Source: Chloroflexota bacterium
GTDB lineage: Bacteria; Chloroflexota; Limnocylindria; Limnocylindrales; CSP1-4
Direction: 5' to 3'
Assembly: GCA_021790715.1 (NCBI GenBank)
Contig: JAJYGK010000038.1
Coordinates: forward strand, 1-50,934
Length of the DNA stretch: 50,934 nucleotides
Part shown: positions 1-8,479 of the stretch, piece after piece
Layout of the letters: every line of letters begins with the position of its first letter
How positions within the stretch are numbered: the stretch's first letter is position 1
Translations under genes and position numbers: made by a program
The notes under the pieces: model-generated
The model's database searches: none
The model's input: only the letters and a program-made list of their open reading frames with translations
What the model was told of the DNA's origin: nothing

Positions 1-780
1 GAAGTACAGGACGGGCAGCGCGTAGGTGGTCCCGTACGCGTGGTTCACCTCGGCCTGGTAGCACTCCAGGTTGGTCTGGCAGAGCGGGCACGCGGTCGCG
101 ATGACCTGTGCGCCCCCGTCCACGGCGTTCTGCAGCAGGTCGCGGACCATCTGCACGGCCGCCTTGCGGTTGGTCACCATGAGGGCGGCACCGCAGCAGC
201 GCAGCTTGTAGGGGAAGGGCACGGGATCCGCCCCCGCCGCCGCCAGCAGCGTCTCGAAGTACGTCGGACCGTCCACGTCCGCGAGATCCGTGCCGGGCCG
301 GCGCGGCCGGGCGATCTGGCAGCCGTAGTAGGCGGCCACCTTCAGGCCCCTGATCCGGTCGCCGGCCTTCGCGCGGATGATCCCGAGCGCCTCGTCGGTG
401 ACGAAGGCGCTCATGATGTGCCCGACCTCGACGGTGCCCTCGTAGTGGAGGGAATCGGCCTCGAGCGCGTAGTTCATGTGCTCGGCGAGGTCGGTGTCGC
501 GGCGGAGCGCGGCGTTCGCCGTCCACAGGTTCTTGTAGCAGGCGTTGCACGGCGCGAGGATGTCGAGCCCGCGCTTCTCGGCCAGCGCGAGGTTGCGGGC
601 GCAGAGGACCGTCGCGAGCAGCTCGTCGACCTTCGAGTAGGCCGTCGCCCCGCAGCAGTTCCAGTCCTCGAGCTCCTCCAGCTCGACGCCGAGCCGGTGC
701 GCCACCTCGATCGACGACACGTGGTAGGAGGCCGCCATGGTCTCCAGGGAGCAGCCCGGGTAGTAGGCGTAGCGAGTCAT
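1..780 (-). CDS. hdrB: HdrB-like heterodisulfide reductase subunit B (3' end cut by window)
   Basis: The first 260 residues are visible; the C-terminus lies beyond base 1. The protein has two complete CCG domains, the signature of HdrB. The first has C10, C42-C43-G, C78 and C81 (C-X31-CCG-X33-CxxC pattern). The second has C154, C195-C196-G, C231 and C234. In this family each domain can bind a noncubane [4Fe-4S] cluster that reduces disulfides or acts as an electron-transfer site. The start is the ATG at 780, which overlaps the hdrC stop (ATGA), so translation is coupled. The protein is soluble, with no membrane segment. An HdrA or flavoprotein partner would be expected further downstream, outside the window. 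The substrate is unknown: bacterial HdrBC modules work with many electron carriers, and coenzyme M/B need not be involved. Confidence 0.93.
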   Translation of the reverse strand, partial: MTRYAYYPGCSLETMAASYHVSSIEVAHRLGVELEELEDWNCCGATAYSKVDELLATVLCARNLALAEKRGLDILAPCNACYKNLWTANAALRRDTDLAEHMNYALEADSLHYEGTVEVGHIMSAFVTDEALGIIRAKAGDRIRGLKVAAYYGCQIARPRRPGTDLADVDGPTYFETLLAAAGADPVPFPYKLRCCGAALMVTNRKAAVQMVRDLLQNAVDGGAQVIATACPLCQTNLECYQAEVNHAYGTTYALPVLYF

Positions 781-1355
781 TCGAGACCGTCCAGTGGCAG
801 CACGCGGGCCACCATCGCCCGCAGGTTCCGGATCCGCTTGATGCGCGCCGGGATCAGCGGGAGCCTCCCCTTGCTCATCAGGCGCATGGCCATGCGCATC
901 TCGCGGACCATGCCGGGGAAGCCGCCCTCGAAGATGAACGCCGGCGCGTAGCCCGGCTCGTAGGACTTGCCGGTGCGCAGGATGGTCCGGGCGAACCGGC
1001 GCGAGAAATCCGGGGCGACCCAGTCGCGGTCGAACGTTCCCCGCCAGAGCGAGTACCGCGCCAGGGCGTACATGACGTCGGCGGGGTGGATCCCCTCCGG
1101 GCACTTCTCCGAGCACGCGTAGCACGAGGCGCACGTCCAGAACGAGTTCGAGGCCATGACCTCGTCCTTCATGCCGGCGTTGATCAGCCCGATGAGCTCG
1201 CGGGGCGTGTGGTCCATGAACTCGGCGGCCGGGCACACCGCCGTGCAGGTGGCGCACTGGATGCACCGCACGAGCGAGGCGCCCTCCTCTGCGAGGAGGA
1301 GGTTCTCGACCTCCTCGCGGAAGGAGATGGTGTCTGCGGCGAGGGCGACCATCAC
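777..1355 (-). CDS. hdrC: HdrC-like 4Fe-4S ferredoxin subunit
   Basis: A 192-residue iron-sulfur protein with two classic [4Fe-4S] motifs: C31/C34/C37/C41 and C75/C78/C81/C85, each ending in CP. The rest is helical and similar to HdrC. It should pass electrons to the HdrB encoded immediately downstream, with which it overlaps by 4 bases. The start is GTG at 1355 (GTGATG); the adjacent ATG at 1352 is an equally possible start, giving a TGATG junction with the upstream receiver gene. No strong Shine-Dalgarno precedes it, so coupling to the previous gene is likely. There is no transmembrane anchor, so this is the soluble HdrC type rather than the membrane-bound HdrDE type. Confidence 0.92.
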   Translation of the reverse strand: MMVALAADTISFREEVENLLLAEEGASLVRCIQCATCTAVCPAAEFMDHTPRELIGLINAGMKDEVMASNSFWTCASCYACSEKCPEGIHPADVMYALARYSLWRGTFDRDWVAPDFSRRFARTILRTGKSYEPGYAPAFIFEGGFPGMVREMRMAMRLMSKGRLPLIPARIKRIRNLRAMVARVLPLDGLE

Positions 1356-1774
1356 GGAACCCTGGCCGGCTGCCGGGCCTCGCGGGCGGCGATCAGGGCC
1401 GCGGCCTTCTGCAGCAGCAGATCCGGCTCGACCGGCTTCTCCACGAGCTCGTCGACCGGCACGAAGCCCGGGTGCACGGCCTGGCCGGGGAAGAGGAAGG
1501 CGATCTGTTCGCGCAGGCCGGTGATGATGAGGACCGGCATCTCGCGCAGCTCGCGGTCCCGCCGGATCTTGCGGGCCAGCATGACGCCCTCCGCGCCCCG
1601 GCCCATCATGATGTCGAGGCAGAGCAGGTCGTAGCGACCCGACTTCAGGGCGTCCCAGCCGTCCCGCGGGTTGTACGCCACCGTCGTGTCGTACTCCCGG
1701 TCGAGGATGGCCCTGATCCCCGCGACGAAGTCGGGGTCGTCGTCGACGATGAGCACCTTCTTGCGCTCGGTCAT
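1352..1774 (-). CDS. Single-domain response regulator
   Basis: A 140-residue CheY-like receiver with no output domain. The acidic pocket is D11-D12, the phospho-acceptor is D54 (in LCLDIMM) and the conserved lysine is K113 (VEKP). The start is the ATG at 1774, where it overlaps the stop of the upstream receiver-kinase gene (ATGA); AAAGGAG lies about 8 bases before it. A longer open frame to 2005 exists but only shadows the kinase gene. It lies between two sensor kinases and hdrCB in one operon. With no DNA-binding domain it probably relays phosphate or controls a partner protein directly, possibly the Hdr module (inference). Confidence 0.9.
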   Translation of the reverse strand: MTERKKVLIVDDDPDFVAGIRAILDREYDTTVAYNPRDGWDALKSGRYDLLCLDIMMGRGAEGVMLARKIRRDRELREMPVLIITGLREQIAFLFPGQAVHPGFVPVDELVEKPVEPDLLLQKAAALIAAREARQPARVP

Positions 1775-2925
1775 CCCGATGCTCCTTTCGAGACCTGCTC
1801 CGGAGGAGCGGCCCCCGGTCCGGGAACCGGCGCGTCGAACGCCGGCAACTCGATCACGAAGACGCTCCCCTGACCGGGGTCGCTGCTCGCGGTGATGTGC
1901 CCCCCGTGCGCCTCGACGATGCGCCGCGTGAGCGCGAGCCCGATCCCGGCGCCGGACGCCCCGCTCGCGCCGGCCTGCCCCCGGTAGAACGCGTCGAAGA
2001 TCCATGGCAGATCCGCCGTGGGGATCCCGACGCCGCTGTCGGCCACGGAGATCTCGACCGTGCCGTCCCGGCGCATCGCCGACACGACGACGCGGCCGCC
2101 CTCCCTGGAGTACTTGACCGCGTTGCCGATCACGTTGAGCACGGCCTCCGTGAGGGCCCCCTCGTCACCCGCCACGACCGCGCCGGGGTCGACATCGCCG
2201 GCGATCGCGACGGCCTTGCGCACCGCCTCCGCCTGCGCGCTCTCGATGGCGGCCGAGATCGGGCCCGAGATCGCGACGGGGCGGAAGCCCTCCCGCATGT
2301 GGGAGATGTCGATGGAGAAGCTCCGCAGCCAGCGGTTGACGAGGACGAGGAGGTCGCCGATGCGGGCGCTCATCCGCCGGAGCCGCTCCTGCTGGGCGTC
2401 GCCGATCGAGCCGTCCAGCTCGGCCATGACCACGAACAGGTTCTGCTGCACGGCCGCGAGGGGCGAGCGCAGCTCGTGGGAGACGATCGCGGCGAAGTTC
2501 TCCCGGAGCGTCTCGCGTTCCCGGAGGAGCGCCGCCCGCTCCACCAGCAGCTCCCGCTGCGTCAGCCCGCGCCGCACCATCGAGCGGAACTCGTCGGGGG
2601 TGAACGGCTTGGCCAGGAAGTCGTAGGCACCGTGCTGCATCGCCTCCACGGCCGAGGCGATGGTGGCGAAGCCGGTGAACACGATCGAGACGCTGGTCGG
2701 GTCGAGCTCGCGGAGCGCGTCCAGCACCTCGAGCCCGGAGATCCCCGGCATCTTCAGGTCGACGAAGACGAGGTCGGGCTGCCAGCCGCGGGCCATGTCC
2801 AGGCCCGTCTCGCCGCTCGACGCGAACGCGACCTCGTGCCCGCTGCCCTCCAGGATGGCGAGGCACGAGTCGAGCACGACGGCCTCGTCGTCGACCAGGA
2901 GGATGCGGCGGCGCTCGGCGTTCAC
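1771..2925 (-). CDS. Receiver-histidine kinase (REC-HisKA-HATPase)
   Basis: A 384-residue soluble protein. The receiver domain occupies about residues 7-120 (D12/D13, phospho-acceptor D56, K106). It is followed by a short coiled linker, a HisKA dimerisation domain with H150 in SHELRSPL, and a HATPase domain with an N box (NVIGNAVKY), a G1 box (DSGVGIP) and a G2 region (GIGLALT). The start is GTG at 2925, overlapping the upstream kinase stop as GTGA, with AGGAGG 8 bases before it. Upstream in-frame ATGs only read through the neighbouring gene. The order receiver then kinase suggests a phosphorelay intermediate that takes phosphate from the membrane kinase encoded just before it and acts on the single-domain regulator encoded just after it. 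Confidence 0.9.
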   Translation of the reverse strand: MNAERRRILLVDDEAVVLDSCLAILEGSGHEVAFASSGETGLDMARGWQPDLVFVDLKMPGISGLEVLDALRELDPTSVSIVFTGFATIASAVEAMQHGAYDFLAKPFTPDEFRSMVRRGLTQRELLVERAALLRERETLRENFAAIVSHELRSPLAAVQQNLFVVMAELDGSIGDAQQERLRRMSARIGDLLVLVNRWLRSFSIDISHMREGFRPVAISGPISAAIESAQAEAVRKAVAIAGDVDPGAVVAGDEGALTEAVLNVIGNAVKYSREGGRVVVSAMRRDGTVEISVADSGVGIPTADLPWIFDAFYRGQAGASGASGAGIGLALTRRIVEAHGGHITASSDPGQGSVFVIELPAFDAPVPGPGAAPPEQVSKGASG

Positions 2926-4961
2926 TGCCCCGCCTCCTGCGACGCGCCCACCGGCAGCTCGACGGTGAAGGTCGTCCCGGCCCCCTCGCCGCTCTCGACG
3001 GTGATCGTGCCGCCGTGCTCGCGGACGATGCCGAAGCTGATCGCGAGCCCCAGGCCGGTGCCGTGGCCGACCTCCTTCGTGGTGAAGAAGGGGTCGAAGA
3101 TGCGCGACATGTTCTCGGGGCTGATCCCGCGCCCCGTGTCGCGGAAGCTGGCCTGCACGACGCCCCGCGCCGCGTCGTGGCGGGTCGTCACCGTCAGACG
3201 GCCGGCCCCGTCCATCGCCTCGGCGGCGTTGATGATCAGGTTCATGTAGACCTGCTGCATCTGCGCCGGGTCCATGACGGCCCTGGGCATGTGCGGCTCG
3301 TAGTCGCGGACGACCTCGATGTTGTGGAAGATCGCCCGGTCCTCGACCAGCGAGAGGCACTCGTCGATGGTCGTGGACAGGTCCTCCGGCCTCATCTGCG
3401 GCTTCTTCGGGCGCGAGAAGTCGAGGAGCCCGCGGATGATCGTGGCGCAGCGGGTGGCCTCGCTCGCGATCTTCTCCACCTGGGTGCGGCAGGCCTCCTC
3501 GGGCGGCAGGCGCTCGAGCATCAGGTAGGAGTAGGTCACGATCCCCTGCAGCGGGTTGTTCAGCTCGTGCGCCACGTCGGCGGCGAGCTGCCCCACGATG
3601 GCCAGCCGCTCGGACTCCATGACCTTCCGCCGCGCGAACTCCTTCAGCTGGTCGTCGCGCGCCTTGAGGGAGGCGGCCATCGTGTTGAACGAGCTGGCCA
3701 GCTCCCCGACCTCGTCGTCCGAGGTGACGGGCACCTTCGTGTCGAGCTCGCCGGCCGCCACGCGCCGCGAGGCCGCGACGAGCGCCCGCACCGGCGTCGA
3801 GAAGCGGCGGGAGAAGAAGTACGAGACGGCCGCCGCCGCGAGGACCGCGGCCAGGGTGATGCCGAGGAAGAGGAGGCTCGTCCGCACCCGCAGGTCGACG
3901 TAGGGCTGCTCCAGGGTGCCCACGTAGAGCATCCCGACGACGCGCCCCGCCGCGTCCCTGAGCGGGTCGTAGGCCGCGATGTACCAGGCGTTCACGACGT
4001 ACGCGCGCCCGACCCAGCGCTGGCCCCCCAGGACGACCCGGTCGTACACCTCCTGCGATACCCGCGTGCCGATCGCCCGGCTGCCGTCTCCCTCGAGGAC
4101 GTTGGTGGCGATCCGCACGTCGTCGAGGAAGATCGTCGAGGTCCCGACGTCCCGGCCGTCGTACTGCTCGCCCCCGAAGACCGTCTGCCGGATCGTGTCG
4201 ACCATCTGGTAGCGCCGGTTGAGCAGGAGCCCGCCGTACAGGCCGCCGATCACCCGGCCGTCCGCGTCGGTCACCGGGGCCGCGGCGAGGAGGACCAGCC
4301 CGTCGGTCTCCGTGGTCTGCGTGAGGGGCCGCGCCCCGCGCGTGGGCACCAGCGGGATCTCGGCGTCGTTCGGCAGGACCGGGGACTCGCGACCCAGCAT
4401 CTGCGCCGTGAAGATGGTCGTCCCGACCGTGGGCTGCGACAGGCGGAGGGCGCTCGCCACGATGCCCTGGCCCATCATCGAGTCGCCCGTGGTCCCTGCG
4501 TGCGCGACCCGGAGGAGCACCGTGCCCGATGCGTTGGTCACGGTCAGGAAGTCGAGCTGCTCTGAGGCCATCGTCGCGCGGAGCTCCGGGGCCGCCTGCG
4601 AGACGTCCCCGGCGAGCAGCGCATTCCGGAGGTAGAAGCGGTCCGCCTGGAGCCGGACGACGTCGTACACGTTGTCGGAGGTGGCCCGGTACATCGCGTC
4701 GGCGGCGTTGAGGTCGGAGGCGACGCGGTTCTGCGCCTCGGCCACCACGCGGTCGCCGATGAACACGACCGCGACCCCCGCGAGGGTCGCGCTGAGCAGC
4801 ACGATGATGGCCAGGAAGGCCAGCATCAGCTTCGCGAACCGGTTGGCCGCGAATCGCCGCGAGGCCGACCGCACATCATCCTCGGCCGGCGGCCGGGTCA
4901 GCGACGTGACGAGCGGCTGCGGCTGGACGGCGAGGCCCGGCGCGCGCTCGGACAAGGTCAC
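2922..4961 (-). CDS. Membrane sensor histidine kinase with cache domain
   Basis: A 679-residue sensor kinase. A cytoplasmic N-terminus precedes transmembrane segment 1 (about 44-67). A large extracytoplasmic cache-type sensor follows (about 70-355), then transmembrane segment 2 (about 361-384), HAMP (about 385-440), HisKA with H465 (VAHELNNPL), and HATPase with DTGRGI and GTGLGLAIS motifs. It is first in a five-gene run that ends in hdrCB, and all junctions overlap by up to 4 bases. The start is GTG at 4961 with a weak GGGGTGA before it. Cache domains bind small metabolites such as organic acids or amino acids, so the operon probably couples an extracellular ligand to Hdr activity or expression (inference). 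Confidence 0.93.
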   Translation of the reverse strand: MTLSERAPGLAVQPQPLVTSLTRPPAEDDVRSASRRFAANRFAKLMLAFLAIIVLLSATLAGVAVVFIGDRVVAEAQNRVASDLNAADAMYRATSDNVYDVVRLQADRFYLRNALLAGDVSQAAPELRATMASEQLDFLTVTNASGTVLLRVAHAGTTGDSMMGQGIVASALRLSQPTVGTTIFTAQMLGRESPVLPNDAEIPLVPTRGARPLTQTTETDGLVLLAAAPVTDADGRVIGGLYGGLLLNRRYQMVDTIRQTVFGGEQYDGRDVGTSTIFLDDVRIATNVLEGDGSRAIGTRVSQEVYDRVVLGGQRWVGRAYVVNAWYIAAYDPLRDAAGRVVGMLYVGTLEQPYVDLRVRTSLLFLGITLAAVLAAAAVSYFFSRRFSTPVRALVAASRRVAAGELDTKVPVTSDDEVGELASSFNTMAASLKARDDQLKEFARRKVMESERLAIVGQLAADVAHELNNPLQGIVTYSYLMLERLPPEEACRTQVEKIASEATRCATIIRGLLDFSRPKKPQMRPEDLSTTIDECLSLVEDRAIFHNIEVVRDYEPHMPRAVMDPAQMQQVYMNLIINAAEAMDGAGRLTVTTRHDAARGVVQASFRDTGRGISPENMSRIFDPFFTTKEVGHGTGLGLAISFGIVREHGGTITVESGEGAGTTFTVELPVGASQEAGQ

Positions 4962-5340
4962 GTCACCCCGTTCCGGCCGCGGAGGCGGGGCTCAATGCCG
5001 TGCCCTGACTGGACAAGCACCCGGCACCTCCCGCTGCAGTCCCGGGGATCCGGAGGGCGCGCGCCCGAGGGGCTCGGCCGCTGGTTCTCTCCGGGCCGAC
5101 CCCCTGGCCTCGCTGCAGCAACCAGGGCAATCGTTCGAGAGGCGGCACGGAGCGGCAAGGGAACGACGGGACATCCCGCCAGTGCCGGACGGCCACGGCA
5201 CGCGGGGCAATGGGCTCCCCGAAACCATCGCGGTCCGGCAGGGGCCAACCGCACCCCTGCCGGCCGTTCACACGGGCTCCCGAACCATCAACGACGCGGA
5301 GCGCGGGCGCGCGGATGCGCCGGTCGCGACACCGCCCCGG
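4962..5340. other. Intergenic region (379 bases)
   Basis: This region lies between the start of the kinase-hdr operon and the end of the saccharopine-dehydrogenase-like gene. Short overlapping frames on both strands here have no recognisable domain and look like high-GC shadows. It should contain the promoter of the kinase operon, but I see no convincing -35/-10 pair. The only clear structure is the hairpin at 5235-5263. Confidence 0.5.
5235..5263 (-). terminator. GC-rich hairpin downstream of the saccharopine dehydrogenase-like gene
   Basis: Perfect 10-bp inverted repeat: CCGGCAGGGG at 5235-5244 and CCCCTGCCGG at 5254-5263, with a 9-base loop. It starts 77 bases beyond the stop of the minus-strand gene ending at 5341. 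No T-tract follows on either strand, so it would be a U-less terminator or an RNA-stabilising stem. Confidence 0.5.
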
Positions 5341-6567
5341 TCACCGCAGAGCGACGGCCGGCGTCCGCTCCTCGAGCGCGTGGTGGATCCCGTAGCGGTC
5401 GAGCAGCGCGATGTACGGGTCCGGGTCGAATGCCTCCGGACCGAGCACGCCCTCGCCCCTCCACGCGCCCTCGGCGAGCAGTTCCATCGCAAGCACCGGG
5501 TTGAAGCCGGTCTGGTAGCCCACGACCTGCAGCCCATGGCGCCGCATCGTCTCCTGCGCGTCGGACGTCTGGTACAGGTAGACCTCCCGCGGCCGGCCGT
5601 CCCGCAGGCCCGTCACCTGCGTCCCCACGATCGCGAGCCCGACCATGTGGTCTCCCACCGTGGCCGGATCGGGCGTGAGCGCCGCGACGACGTCGCGAGG
5701 CGCCACCTCGACGCCCTTCACCCGGATGCGGTCCTTGCGATCGAGCCCGATCGCGTGGAGCGTCCGCAGCGTCTCGATGAACTCGCTGCCGAGCGCGTAC
5801 TTGAACGTCACCTTCCGCGCGTCGATCCAGCGCGGGACGAGCAGCACCTCCTCGTGCTCGACGTGCACGCACTCGACCGGGCCGACGCCCTCGGGGAAGT
5901 CGAACATCTCGGGCTCGGCGAACGGCTCGACCGTGTACCAGCCCCGGTCGCGCTCCCAGATCACGGGCGGGTTCAGGCATTCCTCGATCGTCGTCCAGAT
6001 CGAGAAGACGGTCGCGAACGGGTAGCCCTCGATCGCCAGGCTGCCTCCGTCGCGGATGTTGACCTCGTGCACCTCGTCGAACAGGTGCTTCGCCGCGTAC
6101 GCGGCGAAGACGTCCGACAGGCCGGGGTCCATCCCCATGCCGACGAGGGCGAGCCGCCCCCGCTCCTTCCAGGCGGTCGCGCGGGCGAACTGCGCGTCGC
6201 CCAGCTTCACGCCCGTCAGGCGGTACGGATCCGTGGGGTGCGGTTCGGACAGGCTGACCGCCATGTCCATGTAGTCGACGCCCGCATCGAACGCGCCGTC
6301 GAAGACCGGGACCAGGAACTGCGGGTCGACGGCGTTCATCACGAGGTCGACGCCGTGCTTCCGGGCCAGTCCCGCGACCTGCGAGGCATCCGACGCGTCG
6401 ATCCGCTCGGCGGCGAAGACGCGCTCGTCACCGGCCTCGGCGGCAACTCGCCGGGCACGATCGAACGCGTAGTCCGAGACGATCATCCGCTCCAGCCACG
6501 GCCGCTTCGCGCTCAGCTTCGCGATGGACTCGCCGACCGTGCCGGCGCCCACCAGCAGCACCTTCAT
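5341..6567 (-). CDS. Saccharopine dehydrogenase family NAD(P)-dependent oxidoreductase
   Basis: A 408-residue protein. An N-terminal Rossmann fold (GAGTVG at residues 7-12, then SDYAFDRAR) is followed by the saccharopine-dehydrogenase-type catalytic half (MGMDPGLSDVFA). This family oxidises or reduces amino acids and their imines: saccharopine, lysine (lysine 6-dehydrogenase) or carboxynorspermidine. The length and the absence of a fused lysine-ketoglutarate reductase fit the lysine 6-dehydrogenase-like branch, but the substrate cannot be fixed from sequence alone. The start is the ATG at 6567 with AGTGGAGG 7 bases upstream. The gene 160 bases upstream on the same strand encodes an amino-acid permease, which makes uptake and oxidation of an amino acid a reasonable joint role. 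Confidence 0.8.
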   Translation of the reverse strand: MKVLLVGAGTVGESIAKLSAKRPWLERMIVSDYAFDRARRVAAEAGDERVFAAERIDASDASQVAGLARKHGVDLVMNAVDPQFLVPVFDGAFDAGVDYMDMAVSLSEPHPTDPYRLTGVKLGDAQFARATAWKERGRLALVGMGMDPGLSDVFAAYAAKHLFDEVHEVNIRDGGSLAIEGYPFATVFSIWTTIEECLNPPVIWERDRGWYTVEPFAEPEMFDFPEGVGPVECVHVEHEEVLLVPRWIDARKVTFKYALGSEFIETLRTLHAIGLDRKDRIRVKGVEVAPRDVVAALTPDPATVGDHMVGLAIVGTQVTGLRDGRPREVYLYQTSDAQETMRRHGLQVVGYQTGFNPVLAMELLAEGAWRGEGVLGPEAFDPDPYIALLDRYGIHHALEERTPAVALR

Positions 6568-6689
6568 CGAAACGCCTCCACTCCGATCTCCGTCGCCTCA
6601 CGCGCAACTGGCGACGAGTATCGCACCCACATGGCGGATATGGCGCGCTATTCGTCGTTTGGCGTGGATCGTGCCGATCTCGCGGCGAG

Positions 6690-6722
6690 CGCCACGCGCC
6701 CGCGGCAGCGAACGTCGTGGCG
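6690..6722 (-). terminator. Weak hairpin after the APC permease gene
   Basis: CGCCACG at 6690-6696 pairs with CGTGGCG at 6716-6722 (7 bp, 19-base loop), starting 6 bases after the permease stop. A T/A-richer patch follows at about 6628-6662 and may carry the promoter of the next gene. Evidence is modest. Confidence 0.3.
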
Positions 6723-6727
6723 GCCCG

Positions 6728-8302
6728 TCACGCCAGCCCGTCGGCGAGCGGCAGGGGCTCCTCGGGCGAGGCCATCTGCGGCTCCGTCCAGGTCTCCGGT
6801 GCTCGCCGGAAGAACGCCGGCTGGTACAGGTACTGGAGCAGCATCAGCACGATGCCGACCACCATGAGGACCACCGTGATCACGAGCGGGGGCCCGAACC
6901 CGAACCAGGACACCGCCGAGTAGGAGTTCTCGGGGTTCGCCATGTCGAGCATCGACTGGGCGAACGCCCAGGTGAGGATGACACCGCCGGCCAGCGGGGC
7001 GAGCCCCATGAACACGAGGTTGCGCCAGTTCCGCAGCAGCACGTGGCGGTAGTAGATCGCGCAGGCGTACCCGGTCAGGCCGTAGTAGAAGGCGATCCAC
7101 AGGCCGAGCGCCCAGATCGCGTCCTGGAAGAGGTTCTCCGACAGGAGCTTGAGCGCGACGTACCAGGCCACCGACAGGACGCCCATCCAGATCGTCGACG
7201 AGGTCGGCGTCTGGAAGCGCTCGTGGACGCGCGCCCAGTACGCCGGCAGGGCGCCCTTCGCGCCCATCGAGAGGGCAGTCCGCGCGGTGGGCAGGATCGT
7301 CGTCTGCGTCGACGCCGCCGCGGAGCTGAGGACCGCGATCACGAGCAGCTTGTCCCACGGCGTGCCGAGCACGTCGCTGGCCAGCGCGCCGAGCACGTCC
7401 TCCTCGCCGAGGTTCGAGAGGAACCCGGCGCCGTGGTACGCCTGCGCCGCGACCGACACGATCACGTACGTGCCGAGCAGGATCACGGTCGAGAGCAGCG
7501 ACGCGCGGCCGGGCGTGAGATGGCTGTTCGCCGTCTCCTCGTTGACGGCGGCGGCCGTGTCCCAGCCCCAGTAGATGAACAGGGCCACGATCATCCCCGC
7601 CGCCAGCGCACCGGGCCCGGCGATCGCGAACGGGTTGATCCAGTCGAGCGAGGGCAGGACGGAGCCCTCGACCGTCGACGTGTAGATCCTGACGAGCGCG
7701 ACCACCGAGAAGAGCGCGAGCGTGGCGAGCTCGGCCGACAGCAGGACGACCTGGGTGCGCGCCGAGGCCTCGATCCCCACGTAGCAGATCGCGGTCAGCA
7801 CGGCGATCCACAGGATGCCGAGGCCCATGATCGATGCCGTCTCGAGCGAGACCTGCTGGCCGAGGAGCGTCAGCGAGCCGAAGGTGGCCGGATCGATGTC
7901 GAACAGGCGGAACGTGTAGACGGCGGCGACCTCGGCCAGGCTCGCCATGACGACGATGTCGGCGACGATGATCGCCCAGCCGGTGATCCACCCGGCCCAC
8001 GGCCCCATCGCCCGCGTCACCCACGTGAAGCTCGTGCCGCAGTCCGGGTCGGCCCGGTTCATGTAGTAGTAGGCGGCCGCGATGAAGAGCATCGGCACGA
8101 ACGAGATGAGCATCACGGCCGGCGACTGGAGGCCGACCGCGGCGGTCACCAGGCCGAGCGAGACGGCCAGCGAGTAGGCGGGAGCCGTCGACGCGACACC
8201 GATGACCGTGCTGGAGACGATGCCGAGGACACCACCCCGCAGTCCCTTCTGGCCGGGATCCCCCGGCGCCTGCATCGGGTATGCGCCCACGGTGGTGCTC
8301 AT
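6728..8302 (-). CDS. APC superfamily amino acid permease
   Basis: A 524-residue integral membrane protein with about 12 hydrophobic segments. The first helix contains the glycine-rich stretch STVIGVASTAPAYSL typical of APC transporters. Segments are regularly spaced to about residue 500, followed by a short polar C-terminus (MASPEEPLPLADGLA). It should import amino acids with protons or by exchange. The start is the ATG at 8302, with GAGGAGG 8 bases before it; the much longer open frame reaching 10075 only shadows mccB on the other strand. It is divergent from mccB (177 bases) and co-directional with the saccharopine-dehydrogenase-like gene, so it may feed the amino-acid catabolism encoded around it. 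Confidence 0.88.
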   Translation of the reverse strand: MSTTVGAYPMQAPGDPGQKGLRGGVLGIVSSTVIGVASTAPAYSLAVSLGLVTAAVGLQSPAVMLISFVPMLFIAAAYYYMNRADPDCGTSFTWVTRAMGPWAGWITGWAIIVADIVVMASLAEVAAVYTFRLFDIDPATFGSLTLLGQQVSLETASIMGLGILWIAVLTAICYVGIEASARTQVVLLSAELATLALFSVVALVRIYTSTVEGSVLPSLDWINPFAIAGPGALAAGMIVALFIYWGWDTAAAVNEETANSHLTPGRASLLSTVILLGTYVIVSVAAQAYHGAGFLSNLGEEDVLGALASDVLGTPWDKLLVIAVLSSAAASTQTTILPTARTALSMGAKGALPAYWARVHERFQTPTSSTIWMGVLSVAWYVALKLLSENLFQDAIWALGLWIAFYYGLTGYACAIYYRHVLLRNWRNLVFMGLAPLAGGVILTWAFAQSMLDMANPENSYSAVSWFGFGPPLVITVVLMVVGIVLMLLQYLYQPAFFRRAPETWTEPQMASPEEPLPLADGLA

Positions 8303-8467
8303 GGCGCCCTCCTCGCCCTCCGAATCTCGCGCGCGGACACCCCATTTGGTCACGGATTCGCAGTATCCGGTAGGGCCGCCCGGCCCGTTTCGTGCGACGA
8401 CCCCCGGGGCGCGCGGCCACCCGTCCGCGCCGTGGGCCGCGTGCATGGCAGCACGCGGGCCCGCCGC

Positions 8468-8473
8468 TATGAT
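8468..8473 (+). promoter_or_regulatory. -10 box of a leaderless promoter for mccB
   Basis: TATGAT, five of six matches to TATAAT, ends exactly six bases before the mccB ATG at 8480. Transcription starting about 7 bases downstream would begin on the A of the start codon. No Shine-Dalgarno is present in this position. Confidence 0.7.
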
Positions 8474-8479
8474 CCGGCC

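Noticed and set aside
40..951. 303-residue plus-strand frame
   Set aside because: It is antisense to hdrB and hdrC, Arg/Ala/Gly-rich and has no domain; a typical shadow in 72% GC DNA.
6524..8479. Upstream 652-codon extension of the mccB frame
   Set aside because: It runs antisense to the permease and shows no homology; the -10 box and family alignment place the start at 8480.
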